In this document: piece after piece, positions 18,045 to 25,808 of the stretch
Layout of the letters: each line of letters begins with the position of its first letter
How positions within the stretch are numbered: the stretch's first letter is position 1
Assembly: GCA_963722175.1 (NCBI GenBank)
Contig: CAVRKA010000003.1
Coordinates: forward strand, 62,001 to 126,000
Length of the DNA stretch: 64,000 bases
Origin: WHSW01 sp963722175
GTDB lineage: Bacteria > Actinomycetota > Thermoleophilia > Solirubrobacterales > 70-9
Direction of reading: 5' to 3'
Made by a program: the position numbers and the translations under genes
The notes under the pieces: generated by a model
What the model was told of the DNA's origin: nothing
The model's database searches: none
Seen by the model: only the letters and a program-made list of their open reading frames with translations

Positions 18045-18186
18045 GCGCACGCCCGGACGCGGAAGCCCAACAAGAAGTCCGCGGCGTAGCCGCGGACCAT
18101 TTATTCGAGCGGGAGCGGAGGACGTGGCGCGAGTTGTTCCCGTCCCTCTCAAGAGCGGGAGCGGAGGACGTGGCGCGAGTGAGTTG
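18045..18186 (+). repeat. Dispersed intergenic repeat, copy A (with internal duplication)
   Basis: The region between two convergent genes begins with GCACGCCCGGACGCGG, then contains a 9-bp hairpin, an ATTTATTC segment and the core GGAGCGGAGGACGTGGCGCG. The core occurs twice, at about 18110-18133 and 18155-18180. The same order of elements is found at 54363-54459, and the core alone at 43220-43290 (opposite strand) and 45221-45265. The second core runs up to the stop codon of the HDOD gene. Confidence 0.8.
18077..18097 (+). terminator. GC-rich 9-bp hairpin inside repeat copy A
   Basis: Perfect inverted repeat of nine bases (GTCCGCGGC with GCCGCGGAC) and a GTA loop, 57 bp after the stop at 18020, followed by ATTTATTC. 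The identical hairpin is found after the sortase gene. It probably ends transcription of the regulator. Confidence 0.55.
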
Positions 18187-19263
18187 CTACAGCCAGCCGC
18201 GCTCGCGCGCGATCAGTACGGCCTGCGCCCGGTCGACCGCGCCGATCTTGCGGTAGACGTTGTGCAGGTGGGTGCGGACGGTGCTCACGGAGAGGGTCAG
18301 CTCCTGCGCGATCTGCTTGTAGACGAGACCATCGCCGAGGCCGCGGAGGGCGTCGAGCTCGCGGGTCGAGAGCGGGCACGGCTCGCTCGAACGGCGACGC
18401 GGCTCGCCGAGGTGCGGGAACTCGAACAGCAGCCCGTTGAGCCCGTTCTCGTCGATATCGAGGCTCGCGGCGACCTCGCGCATCGACTCGCTCGAGACCG
18501 GATCGCCGGCGGCGTGATGGACGACGAGGTCGGCAAGCCGGATCGCCGCCGCGTGACCCGACGCGTCGGTGGAGTGGTGACGCTCGACCGCCGAGGCGAC
18601 TACCGAGGGCAGGCCCCAGCGACGGACCAGGACGGCGCCGACCAGGGCGTGGTCGATGCCGAGCTCGCGGCGCTCGCGCCGCGCGTGTTCGTCGGGGGAC
18701 TCCCCCGGTCCCTGGAACGCGTGCTCGTAACCGTAGAGCTCGGCGAGCACCAGCTTGCCGACGTCGTGAAGGAGGGCGGCGACCGCGAGCTCGTCGCGCT
18801 GCGGGAGCCGGGCGAGCTCGCCGATCCGCTCGGCCCCGATCCGTACCGCGACGCCGTGGCGACGGAAGCGCTCGTGGCGACTCGAGCTACCGGGCTGGTC
18901 GAGGACGTCGTAGGTCTCGAGCCCGGTCGCCAGGGTGGAGACGCCATCCGCCTGCAGGTACTCGACCGCCTCGCGGACCCCGCCCGTGCGGCCGGAGGGG
19001 CCTTCGCCGTTGTTGGCGGCGCGCATGATCGCGATCGCAAGCGCGGTGTCGGCCTCGATCGCCTCGGAGACGTCGACGGGCGACGGCGCCTGCTGATCGC
19101 AGAGGCCGACCAGCCGGCGGCGGGCCTCGGCCAGCGCCGGCAACGCGGTCACGGTGTCGAACGCCTCGGCGAGCCGGCGACCGCCGACCCCGCCGCGACG
19201 CTCGCCGCTGTTCGACGAGCGGGCGGTGCGCTTGGTCTTCTTGCCGCTTGGAGCTTGGCTCAT
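18187..19263 (-). CDS. HDOD-domain protein fused to a LuxR-type HTH
   Basis: The 358-residue protein has a basic, disordered N-terminus (about 30 residues). An HDOD domain follows at about residues 32-250 (ALPALAEARRRLV, ADTALAIAIMRAANN), with HD-type residues retained in LLHDVGKLVLAE and VERHH. A C-terminal LuxR HTH sits at about 295-358 (LSTRELDALRGLGDGLVYKQ and VSTVRTHLHNVYRKI). HDOD domains are linked to signalling and motility and are usually without catalysis. Here the helix-turn-helix makes it a probable one-component transcription regulator. It follows gltX on the same strand after 103 bp, and it converges on the degenerate receiver regulator at 17400. Confidence 0.87.
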   Translation of the reverse strand: MSQAPSGKKTKRTARSSNSGERRGGVGGRRLAEAFDTVTALPALAEARRRLVGLCDQQAPSPVDVSEAIEADTALAIAIMRAANNGEGPSGRTGGVREAVEYLQADGVSTLATGLETYDVLDQPGSSSRHERFRRHGVAVRIGAERIGELARLPQRDELAVAALLHDVGKLVLAELYGYEHAFQGPGESPDEHARRERRELGIDHALVGAVLVRRWGLPSVVASAVERHHSTDASGHAAAIRLADLVVHHAAGDPVSSESMREVAASLDIDENGLNGLLFEFPHLGEPRRRSSEPCPLSTRELDALRGLGDGLVYKQIAQELTLSVSTVRTHLHNVYRKIGAVDRAQAVLIARERGWL

Positions 19264-19366
19264 GCTGAAGTTCTCAGGTCGCCGCCCGCGTCACGCACGC
19301 GGTGTCAGCCTTTTCATCGGCATCTCGGCGGGTTTTGTTAGCTGTTGATAGGCGTCAGGCACGCCG

Positions 19367-20752
19367 TCAGCCACGCGACAGCCGTTCGCGCGCCCTGCTG
19401 ACGCGTGAAACGGTCTCTTCCCTGCCCAATGTAGCAATTGACTCAAAGATCCCGGGCGAGACCGTCGTCCCCGTAATCGCCACCCTCAACGGCTGGTAGA
19501 GGTCGCGCGGCTTCAGCTCGAGCCGCTCCGCCAGGGCGCCGAGCTCCGCCTCGAGCGTGGGCGGATCGAACGGCTCGGCGGCCGCGAGGACCTCGAGCGC
19601 GGCGTCGAGCGCCTCGGGCACGCGATCGCGCTCCATCACCTTCGACCACGCCTTCGGGTCGTCGACCGGGAGCTCGAACAGAAACGCGATCAGCGGCCAG
19701 AGCTCGTCGAGCGTCTGCGCCTTCTCCTGGGCGATCGAGCAGGCGGCGGCGAGCCGCTCGCGATCGGCCGCCGCCTCGGCGTGCCCGGCACGTTCGAGGT
19801 GCGCGGCGGCCGCCTCGACGTATGAGTCGGGCGGCAGCTCGCGCATGTAGCGGCCGTTGAGCCAGCGCAACTTGCGCTCGTCGAAGATCGCCGAGGAGCG
19901 CCCGACCCGTTCGATCGAGAACTGCTCGACGAGCTCGGCGGTCGAGAGGATCGTCTGGTCGTCGTCGGCTCCCCAGCCGAGCAGGGCGAGGTAGTTGCGG
20001 ACCGCCGCCGGCAGGTAGCCGGCGTCGCGCAGCTCCTGGACCGAGGCGGCGCCGTGTCGCTTCGAGAGCTTCTTGCCGTCCGGCCCGTGCAGGAGCGGCA
20101 GGTGCGCGTAGCGCGGAGGATCGGCGCCGAGCGCCGCGAGCACGAGCAGCTGCTTCGGGGTGTTGGAGAGGTGGTCGTCGCCGCGGATCACGTCGGTGAT
20201 CCCCATCTCGGCGTCGTCGGCGGCGACCGCGAAGTTGTAGAGCGGGGTCCCGTCGCCGCGGGCGATCACGAGGTCGTCCTGAAGCCGGTTCTCGAACCTC
20301 ACCGGTCCGCGGACCAGGTCCTCGACCACCGTCTCGCCGTCGTCGGGGACCCGCAGCCGGATCGCCGCCCCCTCCCCCTCCCGCGGCTCGCCGCGGTAAC
20401 CCACGTTGCCGTGCTCGGCCTTCCAGGCCTTCACGTCGTCGGAGGTCGCGGTGTCGGGATACGCCTCGCCGGCTTCGACCAGCTCGGCGATGCGGGCCCG
20501 GTGCAGCTCGGCGAGCGCGGCCTGGCTCAGCGGTCCCTCGTCCCAGTCGAGCTCGAGCCAGCGCAACGCGTCGAGGATCTGCTCGACGTTCTCCGGGGTC
20601 GATCGCTCGCGATCGGTGTCCTCGATCCGCAGCACCAGCGCGCCGCCCGCGCCGCGGGCGTAGAGCCAGTTGTAGAGCGCCGTCCGCGCCCCGCCGATGT
20701 GCAGGGCCCCGGTCGGCGAGGGCGCGAAGCGGACTCTCGGGGGTTCGGCCAT
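19367..20752 (-). CDS. gltX: Glutamyl-tRNA synthetase
   Basis: The 461-residue enzyme starts at the ATG at 20752 (MAEPPRVRFAPSPTG), although the frame stays open far upstream. The class I signatures are clear: HIGH appears as HIGGARTAL at about residue 19, and KMSKS as KLSKRHG around 240. It charges tRNA-Glu (and, in many actinobacteria, tRNA-Gln in a non-discriminating form) for translation or for the amidotransferase route. The anticodon-binding C-terminal half is helical and complete (DELWPLIAFLFELP to RARERLSRG). The gene is divergent from the secreted glycosidase at 20828, with a 75-bp gap. Confidence 0.96.
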   Translation of the reverse strand: MAEPPRVRFAPSPTGALHIGGARTALYNWLYARGAGGALVLRIEDTDRERSTPENVEQILDALRWLELDWDEGPLSQAALAELHRARIAELVEAGEAYPDTATSDDVKAWKAEHGNVGYRGEPREGEGAAIRLRVPDDGETVVEDLVRGPVRFENRLQDDLVIARGDGTPLYNFAVAADDAEMGITDVIRGDDHLSNTPKQLLVLAALGADPPRYAHLPLLHGPDGKKLSKRHGAASVQELRDAGYLPAAVRNYLALLGWGADDDQTILSTAELVEQFSIERVGRSSAIFDERKLRWLNGRYMRELPPDSYVEAAAAHLERAGHAEAAADRERLAAACSIAQEKAQTLDELWPLIAFLFELPVDDPKAWSKVMERDRVPEALDAALEVLAAAEPFDPPTLEAELGALAERLELKPRDLYQPLRVAITGTTVSPGIFESIATLGREETVSRVSRARERLSRG

Positions 20753-20827
20753 CGGCGCCGGATGTTTCCACAGCGGCGCCCGGGTACCGGGTGTTGCCGC
20801 CTCGGACGAGGCGGCTATGGTGGGCTC

Positions 20828-21931
20828 ATGCCGGCGGCAGGGTGCAGGCAGGTGCTCGGAGGTCTGCTCGCGCTTGCACTGCTCGCGGTCGCTCCCGCCA
20901 CCGCCTCGGCCAACCTTCCCGGCGCGAATGGGCAGCACGGCCGAGCGAAGCCCCCCGTCCTCGGCGTCGTCTCCCAGGACTCGCTCGGCGAGCGCGACTT
21001 CGAGCGCATGGAGCGCGGCGGGGTGAGGACGCTGCGCTTCCTCCTCTTTTGGAGCGCGGCCGAGCCGGAGCCCGGCCGCTACGAGTGGCGGGAGATCGAC
21101 CGGCTGGCCGAGCTCGCCGCGAGCCACGGGGTCGAGCTGCTGCCGTTCATCTGGGGCTCGCCCGCGTGGATGTACGGGAACGGGAGCCGGCCGCCGCTCG
21201 CCGCGCCCGCGGATCGGGAGGCGTGGCAGCGGTTCCTGACCGCGCTCGTCGCCCGGTACGGGCGGGGCGGCGAGTTCTGGCGCTCCGCGGCCGTGCGGGC
21301 CCCGATCAAGCGCTGGCAGATCTGGAACGAGCCCAACTTCGACTTCTACTGGGCCCCTCGGATCGACCCGGCCGGCTACGCGGAGCTGCTGCGGCTCGCG
21401 GCGGCGCCGATCCGCGCCGCGGACCCGCGCGCCGAGATCGTCGCCGGCGGGATCGCCCCGGTCGCTGCGGGGATGCCATGGAAGACCTTCCTGACCCGCT
21501 TCTATGCGGTGGCGGGCGTCCGCGAGCAATTCGATTACCTCGCCCTGCACCCCTACGCCGCCCGGGTCGAGGCGCTGCTCGGCGTGGTCGAGGGGGCCCG
21601 CGGGATCATGGCGGCGGCCGGCGACGCGCGGACCCCGCTCGCGATCACCGAGATCGGCTGGGCTTCCGGCGGCCCGTCCTCCGCGCCGATGGTGCTCAGC
21701 CGCAAGGGGCAGGCCCGCCGCCTGCGGCGGGCCCTGACCGAGCTCAGGGGCTATCCACGAAGGCAGATCTCCGACGTGCAGTGGTACGCGTGGCAGGATT
21801 CCCAAACCGGCGAGTACCTGTGCACCTTCTGCCGCCAGGCGGGCCTGTTCGGGCTCGACCGCCGCCCGAAGCCGGCCTGGGACGCCTACCGGCGGCTCGC
21901 CACCGCCCCGCGCCGCGGAGGCCGGTCCTAA
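20828..21931 (+). CDS. Secreted glycoside hydrolase-like protein (clan GH-A barrel)
   Basis: The 367-residue protein starts at the ATG at 20828, then has a signal peptide (VLGGLLALALLAVAPATASA). The barrel shows FLLFWSAAEPEPGRYEW, a typical clan GH-A strand 2 motif. The probable acid/base is E168 in QIWNEPN and the probable nucleophile is E275 in AITEIGW, with a strand 6 HPYAARV. This resembles GH39/GH5-like barrels acting on plant or microbial polysaccharide. The tandem pair at 6924-9246 shares this fold but has an extra C-terminal domain that is absent here. The stop codon TAA overlaps the stop codon of the converging RTX-like gene by sharing bases in CTAA. Confidence 0.82.
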   Translation: MPAAGCRQVLGGLLALALLAVAPATASANLPGANGQHGRAKPPVLGVVSQDSLGERDFERMERGGVRTLRFLLFWSAAEPEPGRYEWREIDRLAELAASHGVELLPFIWGSPAWMYGNGSRPPLAAPADREAWQRFLTALVARYGRGGEFWRSAAVRAPIKRWQIWNEPNFDFYWAPRIDPAGYAELLRLAAAPIRAADPRAEIVAGGIAPVAAGMPWKTFLTRFYAVAGVREQFDYLALHPYAARVEALLGVVEGARGIMAAAGDARTPLAITEIGWASGGPSSAPMVLSRKGQARRLRRALTELRGYPRRQISDVQWYAWQDSQTGEYLCTFCRQAGLFGLDRRPKPAWDAYRRLATAPRRGGRS

Positions 21932-24201
21932 CCCGACGAACTCAGCGGTCCGGGCGCCGGGCGTCGGAGCCCGGCGGCCCTCCGCATCAGCCGCCTGAAC
22001 GCCGCGCTCTGCGGATCGGCGGCGAGGGTCCGGCCCCTAGAGGCGTGAGCCGGTGTGACGGTCTCACACTGACCGTCGGTCGTGTCGGTGGCGTCCTGGG
22101 TCACGGTGTCGGAGTCCGCGCCGCAGTTGTCGACGTCGCCCGCGGCGCCGTCGCGGCTGTTGATCCGGTCGGCGCCGGTGCTGCCGTTCGCGGTGTCGGT
22201 ACCGGGGCCGCCCACCAGGTTGTCGCCCAGCGCGAGCCCGTTGAGCGTGTCGTTTCCGGCCAGGCCGATCAGCGAGTTCGCGAGGGCGTTGCCGGTCAGC
22301 GTGTCGTTGCCCGAATCGCCGATCACGCCCTCGACGGTGCCCTTGACGTTGTCGCCCTCGGTCGCGTGGCCGTCGTCGGCGACGCCGTTGATCGTCACGG
22401 TGACGTTGGTGCCGCCCGGGCACTGGAACTGGATCCGGCAGTCGCCCTGGTACGTCGCGAAGTCGAAGTTGTTGCCACCGTTGATGACGTCGGCGCCCTT
22501 GCCCCCGGCGAGCACGTCGTTGCCGTCCGCGCCGTTGAGGGTGTCGAGCGTGCCGTCCCCTCCCATCAGCACGTTCGGCAGGGCGCTGCCGGTGAGCGTG
22601 TCGCTGCCCGAGCCGCCGATCACGTTCTCGACGTCCGCCTTGACGTTATCGCCCTCGGCGCCGGAGCCGTCGTCGGCCGTGCCGTCGAGGGTGACGGTGA
22701 GATCGGTGTCGTGGTCGCTGAGGTCGGCGGTGTCGTTCCCGGTCCCCCCGTTGAAGACGTCGGCCTCCAGACCCCCGCCCATCTCGTCGTCGCCGGTTCC
22801 GCCGTTGAGCGTGTTCGTCCCCCCGCCGGGGAAGCTGGAGCAGAACCCGGGGGCGCTCGGGAAGAACGCGAGGAACCCGAATTCGCCGCACAGGCGGTCG
22901 GATCCGTCGCCGCCGTTCAGGGTGTCGACGCCGCCGCCCCCGACCACGTAGTTGTCCGCTGCGCTGGCGGTGACCGTGTCGGTTCCCGCCCCCATGAGCA
23001 CGTTCTCGACCGTGGTCTTGACGTTGTCGCCCTCGCCGGCGTCGCCGTCGTCGGCAACGTTGTCGAGGGTCACGGTCATGTCCGTGAACCGCGAGCTGAA
23101 GTCGGCGGTGTCGACGCCGCCGAGGGCGCCTGCCCCGCCGTCGAGCACGTCGGCCGCGCCGCCGCCGCTCAGCACGTCGTCGCCATTGCCTCCGTTGAGG
23201 CTGTCGACGCCGCCGCCTGTGTACAGCTCGCAGTAGACGAAGTAGTAGGAGTCCGACGAGGCCTGTCCGTCGCCGCAGAGCGAGTCCTCGCCGTTGCCGC
23301 CCGTGATCGTGTCGCCGCCGTCGAGGCCCTGGAGGAAGTTGTCCCCGGCGTTGCCGATCAGGGTGTCGCCGGCCGTCCCGCCGACCGCCCCCTCGACATC
23401 CGCCTTGACGAACTCGTTCTCCCCCGCCGACCCGTCGTTGGCGACGCCGTCGAGCTTCACCGTCACGGCGGTGCCGTGGTCCGAGAAGTCCGCGACATCG
23501 GGGCCATCGCCGCCGTTGAGGACGTCGGTACCGGGTCCGCCGCGAAGCGAGTCGTCGGCCGGGCCGCCGCTGAGATTGTCGACGCCGATTCCACCGTCGA
23601 GGTTGTCGCTGCCGGGCCCGCCGACGAGCGCGTCGTTCCCATCGCCCCCGAGCAGGTCGCTGTTCGGAGACCCGGCCCGCACCTGATCCTTGCCGAGGCC
23701 GCCGTCGAGGACGGCGGTGAAGAGCGAGGAGCCGGAGGCGCGGGTCGAGTTCAGGACGTCGTTCCCGCCGCGCCCGCTCATGTTGTCCGTCTGAGCCCCG
23801 GCGGCGCTGACGAGCGTGTCGTTTCCGGACCCGCCGACGAGCGTGTTGAACCCGGTGCCGCCGTTCGCCGAGAGCCGCGTCGACCCGTTGAACGTGAGCT
23901 CGTCGTCGCGGTTCGCCGTACTGACGTCCAGCAGCGTGATCCCCGCGCTCGGACAGGTCGCGACATGGCCCTGCGAGCCGGCCGTCACCGCGCACGGTGC
24001 GCTGGCCCCGATCACCGCACCGTCATCGGTGACGCGAAAGGTCGCGGCGACCGGGTCGATCACGACCTGGTTCGCCTCGCCGTTGCTGGCGCGATACACG
24101 ACCTGGGCTCCGCTCACGCTGAGCGTCGATGCCGAGCCGACGGCTGGCGCCGCGAGGGAGAGCCCAGCACACGCCAGCAAGGTGAGCCGCCTGATGGCCA
24201 T
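21928..24201 (-). CDS. Large secreted RTX-like calcium-binding repeat protein
   Basis: I start at the ATG at 24201 because a signal peptide follows (MAIRRLTLLACAGLSLAAP), giving 757 residues. The body consists of G-G-x-G-x-D-x-L nonapeptides (GGDGNDALVGG, GGPGSDNLDGG). These coil as parallel beta-rolls that bind calcium. Between them are four longer modules of about 60 residues with a recurring pattern: ADFS or ADLS, T-V-T-L-D, ADDG and GEGDNVK, then VE. The protein therefore alternates rolls and modules. Cysteines are few (CGEFGF-like, CRIQFQCPGG, DVDNCGADSD) and may form disulfides. No catalytic domain is visible, so it may be structural, adhesive or an S-layer-like component. Confidence 0.87.
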   Translation of the reverse strand: MAIRRLTLLACAGLSLAAPAVGSASTLSVSGAQVVYRASNGEANQVVIDPVAATFRVTDDGAVIGASAPCAVTAGSQGHVATCPSAGITLLDVSTANRDDELTFNGSTRLSANGGTGFNTLVGGSGNDTLVSAAGAQTDNMSGRGGNDVLNSTRASGSSLFTAVLDGGLGKDQVRAGSPNSDLLGGDGNDALVGGPGSDNLDGGIGVDNLSGGPADDSLRGGPGTDVLNGGDGPDVADFSDHGTAVTVKLDGVANDGSAGENEFVKADVEGAVGGTAGDTLIGNAGDNFLQGLDGGDTITGGNGEDSLCGDGQASSDSYYFVYCELYTGGGVDSLNGGNGDDVLSGGGAADVLDGGAGALGGVDTADFSSRFTDMTVTLDNVADDGDAGEGDNVKTTVENVLMGAGTDTVTASAADNYVVGGGGVDTLNGGDGSDRLCGEFGFLAFFPSAPGFCSSFPGGGTNTLNGGTGDDEMGGGLEADVFNGGTGNDTADLSDHDTDLTVTLDGTADDGSGAEGDNVKADVENVIGGSGSDTLTGSALPNVLMGGDGTLDTLNGADGNDVLAGGKGADVINGGNNFDFATYQGDCRIQFQCPGGTNVTVTINGVADDGHATEGDNVKGTVEGVIGDSGNDTLTGNALANSLIGLAGNDTLNGLALGDNLVGGPGTDTANGSTGADRINSRDGAAGDVDNCGADSDTVTQDATDTTDGQCETVTPAHASRGRTLAADPQSAAFRRLMRRAAGLRRPAPGPLSSSG

Positions 24202-24356
24202 GCGCCCATCGACTCCAGGCGCAGCCGTGCCGGGAGTCATCGGTACTTTGCCGCACACCATGGACAGATGGTCGCCCTCGGGCGTCCAACCGGCGTCCAA
24301 TCCCGCCTGCGGAAGGCTCTTTTCGGCCCGTGGGCACGGGGTAACCTGCCGCGCTG

Positions 24357-25226
24357 ATGCTGCTCGGGGCACACGTCTCCACCGCCGGTGGGCTGACCAA
24401 CGCGGTCGAACGCGGGGTCGAGAGCCGCTCGGACGCGATCCAGATCTTCAACCAAAGCCCGCGGATGTGGCGGCCGACGCGCTACTCGGACGAGGACATG
24501 GCCGGGTTCCGGTCCGCGATCGACGCGACGCGGATCGAGCTCGTCGTGATCCACGCCGTCTACCTGATCAACTGCGCGAGCAAGGAGCGTGAGGTGCGTG
24601 CGAAGTCGATCGCATCGCTGACCCACGCGCTGCGGGTCGGGGACGGGATCGGCGCCGCGGGCGTCGTCCTGCACGCCGGGGCGCGCAAGGGCGAGCCGCA
24701 GGGGCCCTCGATCAAGCGCGCGGCGAAGGCGATCGCCGCGGCGCTCTCCGACTCGGAGAGCTGCCCGGTCCTGCTCGAGAACACGGCCGGGACACAGGGC
24801 CCGCTCGGCCGTGACTTCGACGAGCTCGCCGCGCTGATCGACCAGCTCGGAGGGGATGAGCGGGCAGGCATCTGCCTCGACTCCTGCCATTTGCTCGCCT
24901 CCGGGTTCGAGATCCGCACGGTCGAGGGGCTCGACGGGGTGATCGCCGAGTTCGACGCCAAGGTCGGGCTCGCGCGGCTGCGCTGCCTGCACCTCAACGA
25001 CTCGAAGATCCCGCTGGGCGGCAATCGCGATCGCCACGCCAACCTCGGGACCGGCGAGATCGGCGAACGGGGTCTCGCCGTCTTCCTCTCCGAACCGCGG
25101 TTCGAGCGGCTGCCGACCCTGATCGAGACCGGCGGCACCGACGGCGCCCCCGGCCGCGCGGACGTCGAGCTTGCCCGGAAGCTGCGCAGGCGCGGAACCG
25201 CCGCCCGCAAACGGCGGGCGGCGTAA
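24357..25226 (+). CDS. nfo: Deoxyribonuclease IV (endonuclease IV), AP endonuclease
   Basis: The 289-residue protein begins MLLGAHVSTAGGL, the family's N-terminus with the first zinc-ligand histidine. Later zinc ligands appear in the expected contexts: VIHAVYLINCASK, LHAGARKG, LLENTAGTQG, GICLDSCHLLASGF and LHLNDSK. The NRDRHANLGTGEIG motif and the C-terminal LIETGGTDGA complete the trinuclear zinc TIM barrel. It cleaves DNA at abasic sites in base excision repair. It is divergent from the RTX-like gene (155-bp gap). A perfect 8-bp GC hairpin lies in its last codons. Confidence 0.95.
   Translation: MLLGAHVSTAGGLTNAVERGVESRSDAIQIFNQSPRMWRPTRYSDEDMAGFRSAIDATRIELVVIHAVYLINCASKEREVRAKSIASLTHALRVGDGIGAAGVVLHAGARKGEPQGPSIKRAAKAIAAALSDSESCPVLLENTAGTQGPLGRDFDELAALIDQLGGDERAGICLDSCHLLASGFEIRTVEGLDGVIAEFDAKVGLARLRCLHLNDSKIPLGGNRDRHANLGTGEIGERGLAVFLSEPRFERLPTLIETGGTDGAPGRADVELARKLRRRGTAARKRRAA
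25201..25221. terminator. GC hairpin at the 3' end of nfo
   Basis: A perfect 8-bp inverted repeat (CCGCCCGC with GCGGGCGG, loop AAACG) lies inside the last codons of nfo, and a second 6-bp repeat (CTCCTA with TAGGAG) spans 25229-25251 into the converging LPFTG gene. Together they may terminate both. Confidence 0.45.
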
Positions 25227-25244
25227 CGCTCCTAGCAAGCCCCC

Positions 25245-25577
25245 TTAGGAGATCTCTTCGCCCGTGTCCCGTGAAACCGCGCGCTGCAGGGCGAGCCCGA
25301 GCCCGGTGACCGCGAGTGCGACCGCGGCCATCGCGATCACGTCGAAGCCCGTGAACGGAAGCGGGCCGACGTTGCCGCCGAGGCCGCCGCTGCCGCCGGC
25401 ACTCGCGCCGGGGTCACTGCCGCCGCCCGTGCTGATCTGCTCGAGGCCGTTCCCGTACTGGTTCTGACTTGGTGAGGTCTGCTGTGCCCCGGCGAACGCC
25501 GGCAGCAGAAGAGCCGCGAAGATCGCCACAACGAGCAGCCCGGCAAGCTTATTCTTTAGCCGTTGAGTGGTACGCAA
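25245..25577 (-). CDS. Sortase-anchored small LPFTG protein, paralogue 1
   Basis: I choose a TTG start at 25577: GAGGAG lies 9 nt upstream, and a signal peptide (NKLAGLLVVAIFAALLLPA) follows. The mature protein is tiny. It consists of NQYGNGLEQIS, a Gly/Ser-rich flexible stretch and a classic sorting signal: LPFTG, then a hydrophobic segment and a charged tail (QRAVSRDTGEEIS). Total length is 110 residues. The second LPFTG protein (41913-42245) has the same total length, the same order, and a similar QY-x-x-x-L-x-Q motif. Sortase should cut between Thr and Gly and attach the protein to the wall. It is divergent from a proline-rich membrane protein across a region of phased TCTCAT repeats. Confidence 0.82.
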   Translation of the reverse strand: MRTTQRLKNKLAGLLVVAIFAALLLPAFAGAQQTSPSQNQYGNGLEQISTGGGSDPGASAGGSGGLGGNVGPLPFTGFDVIAMAAVALAVTGLGLALQRAVSRDTGEEIS

Positions 25578-25636
25578 GCTGCGAGTCTCCTCTCGGAAAT
25601 TGCAAGGTTGAACACCGATCAGAGTAGGTAGGCCCT

Positions 25637-25664
25637 GTGAGACGAGCGTGAGCGTGGGATGAGA
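25637..25664 (-). promoter_or_regulatory. Phased hexamer array, minus orientation (three copies at 11-bp spacing)
   Basis: GTGAGA (25637), GTGAGC (25648) and ATGAGA (25659) are spaced exactly 11 bp apart; read on the minus strand they are TCTCAC, GCTCAC and TCTCAT. The array lies 60 bp upstream of the TTG start of the LPFTG gene. Such direct repeats with an 11-bp period are the usual target geometry of OmpR/PhoB-family regulators, one of which is encoded at 27738. Confidence 0.6.
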
Positions 25665-25712
25665 ACCGCTCTCATGCTCGTGGCTCCCCCGCATCTCGTG
25701 CGCAATCTCGCC

Positions 25713-25751
25713 CCTCATCTGCGTCTCATGTACCTCTCATAGCCGTCTCAT
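25713..25751 (+). promoter_or_regulatory. Phased hexamer array, plus orientation (four copies at 11-bp spacing)
   Basis: CCTCAT (25713), TCTCAT (25724), TCTCAT (25735) and TCTCAT (25746) recur every 11 bp in the same orientation, ending 57 bp before the ATG at 25809. A further isolated TCTCAT at 25670 sits 11 bp from the last member of the opposite array. The arrangement predicts cooperative binding of an OmpR-type dimer series and shared control of the two divergent genes. Confidence 0.6.
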
Positions 25752-25808
25752 CCGCATCCGCGAGGCTTGGAGGCGGATGCGATCGGTTCCCTGTCTGGGG
25801 ATGCGCGT

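Noticed and set aside
20791..24357. 1188-residue plus-strand frame
   Set aside because: It crosses the glycosidase gene in the wrong frame and is antisense to the RTX-like gene, so it is a frame shadow.
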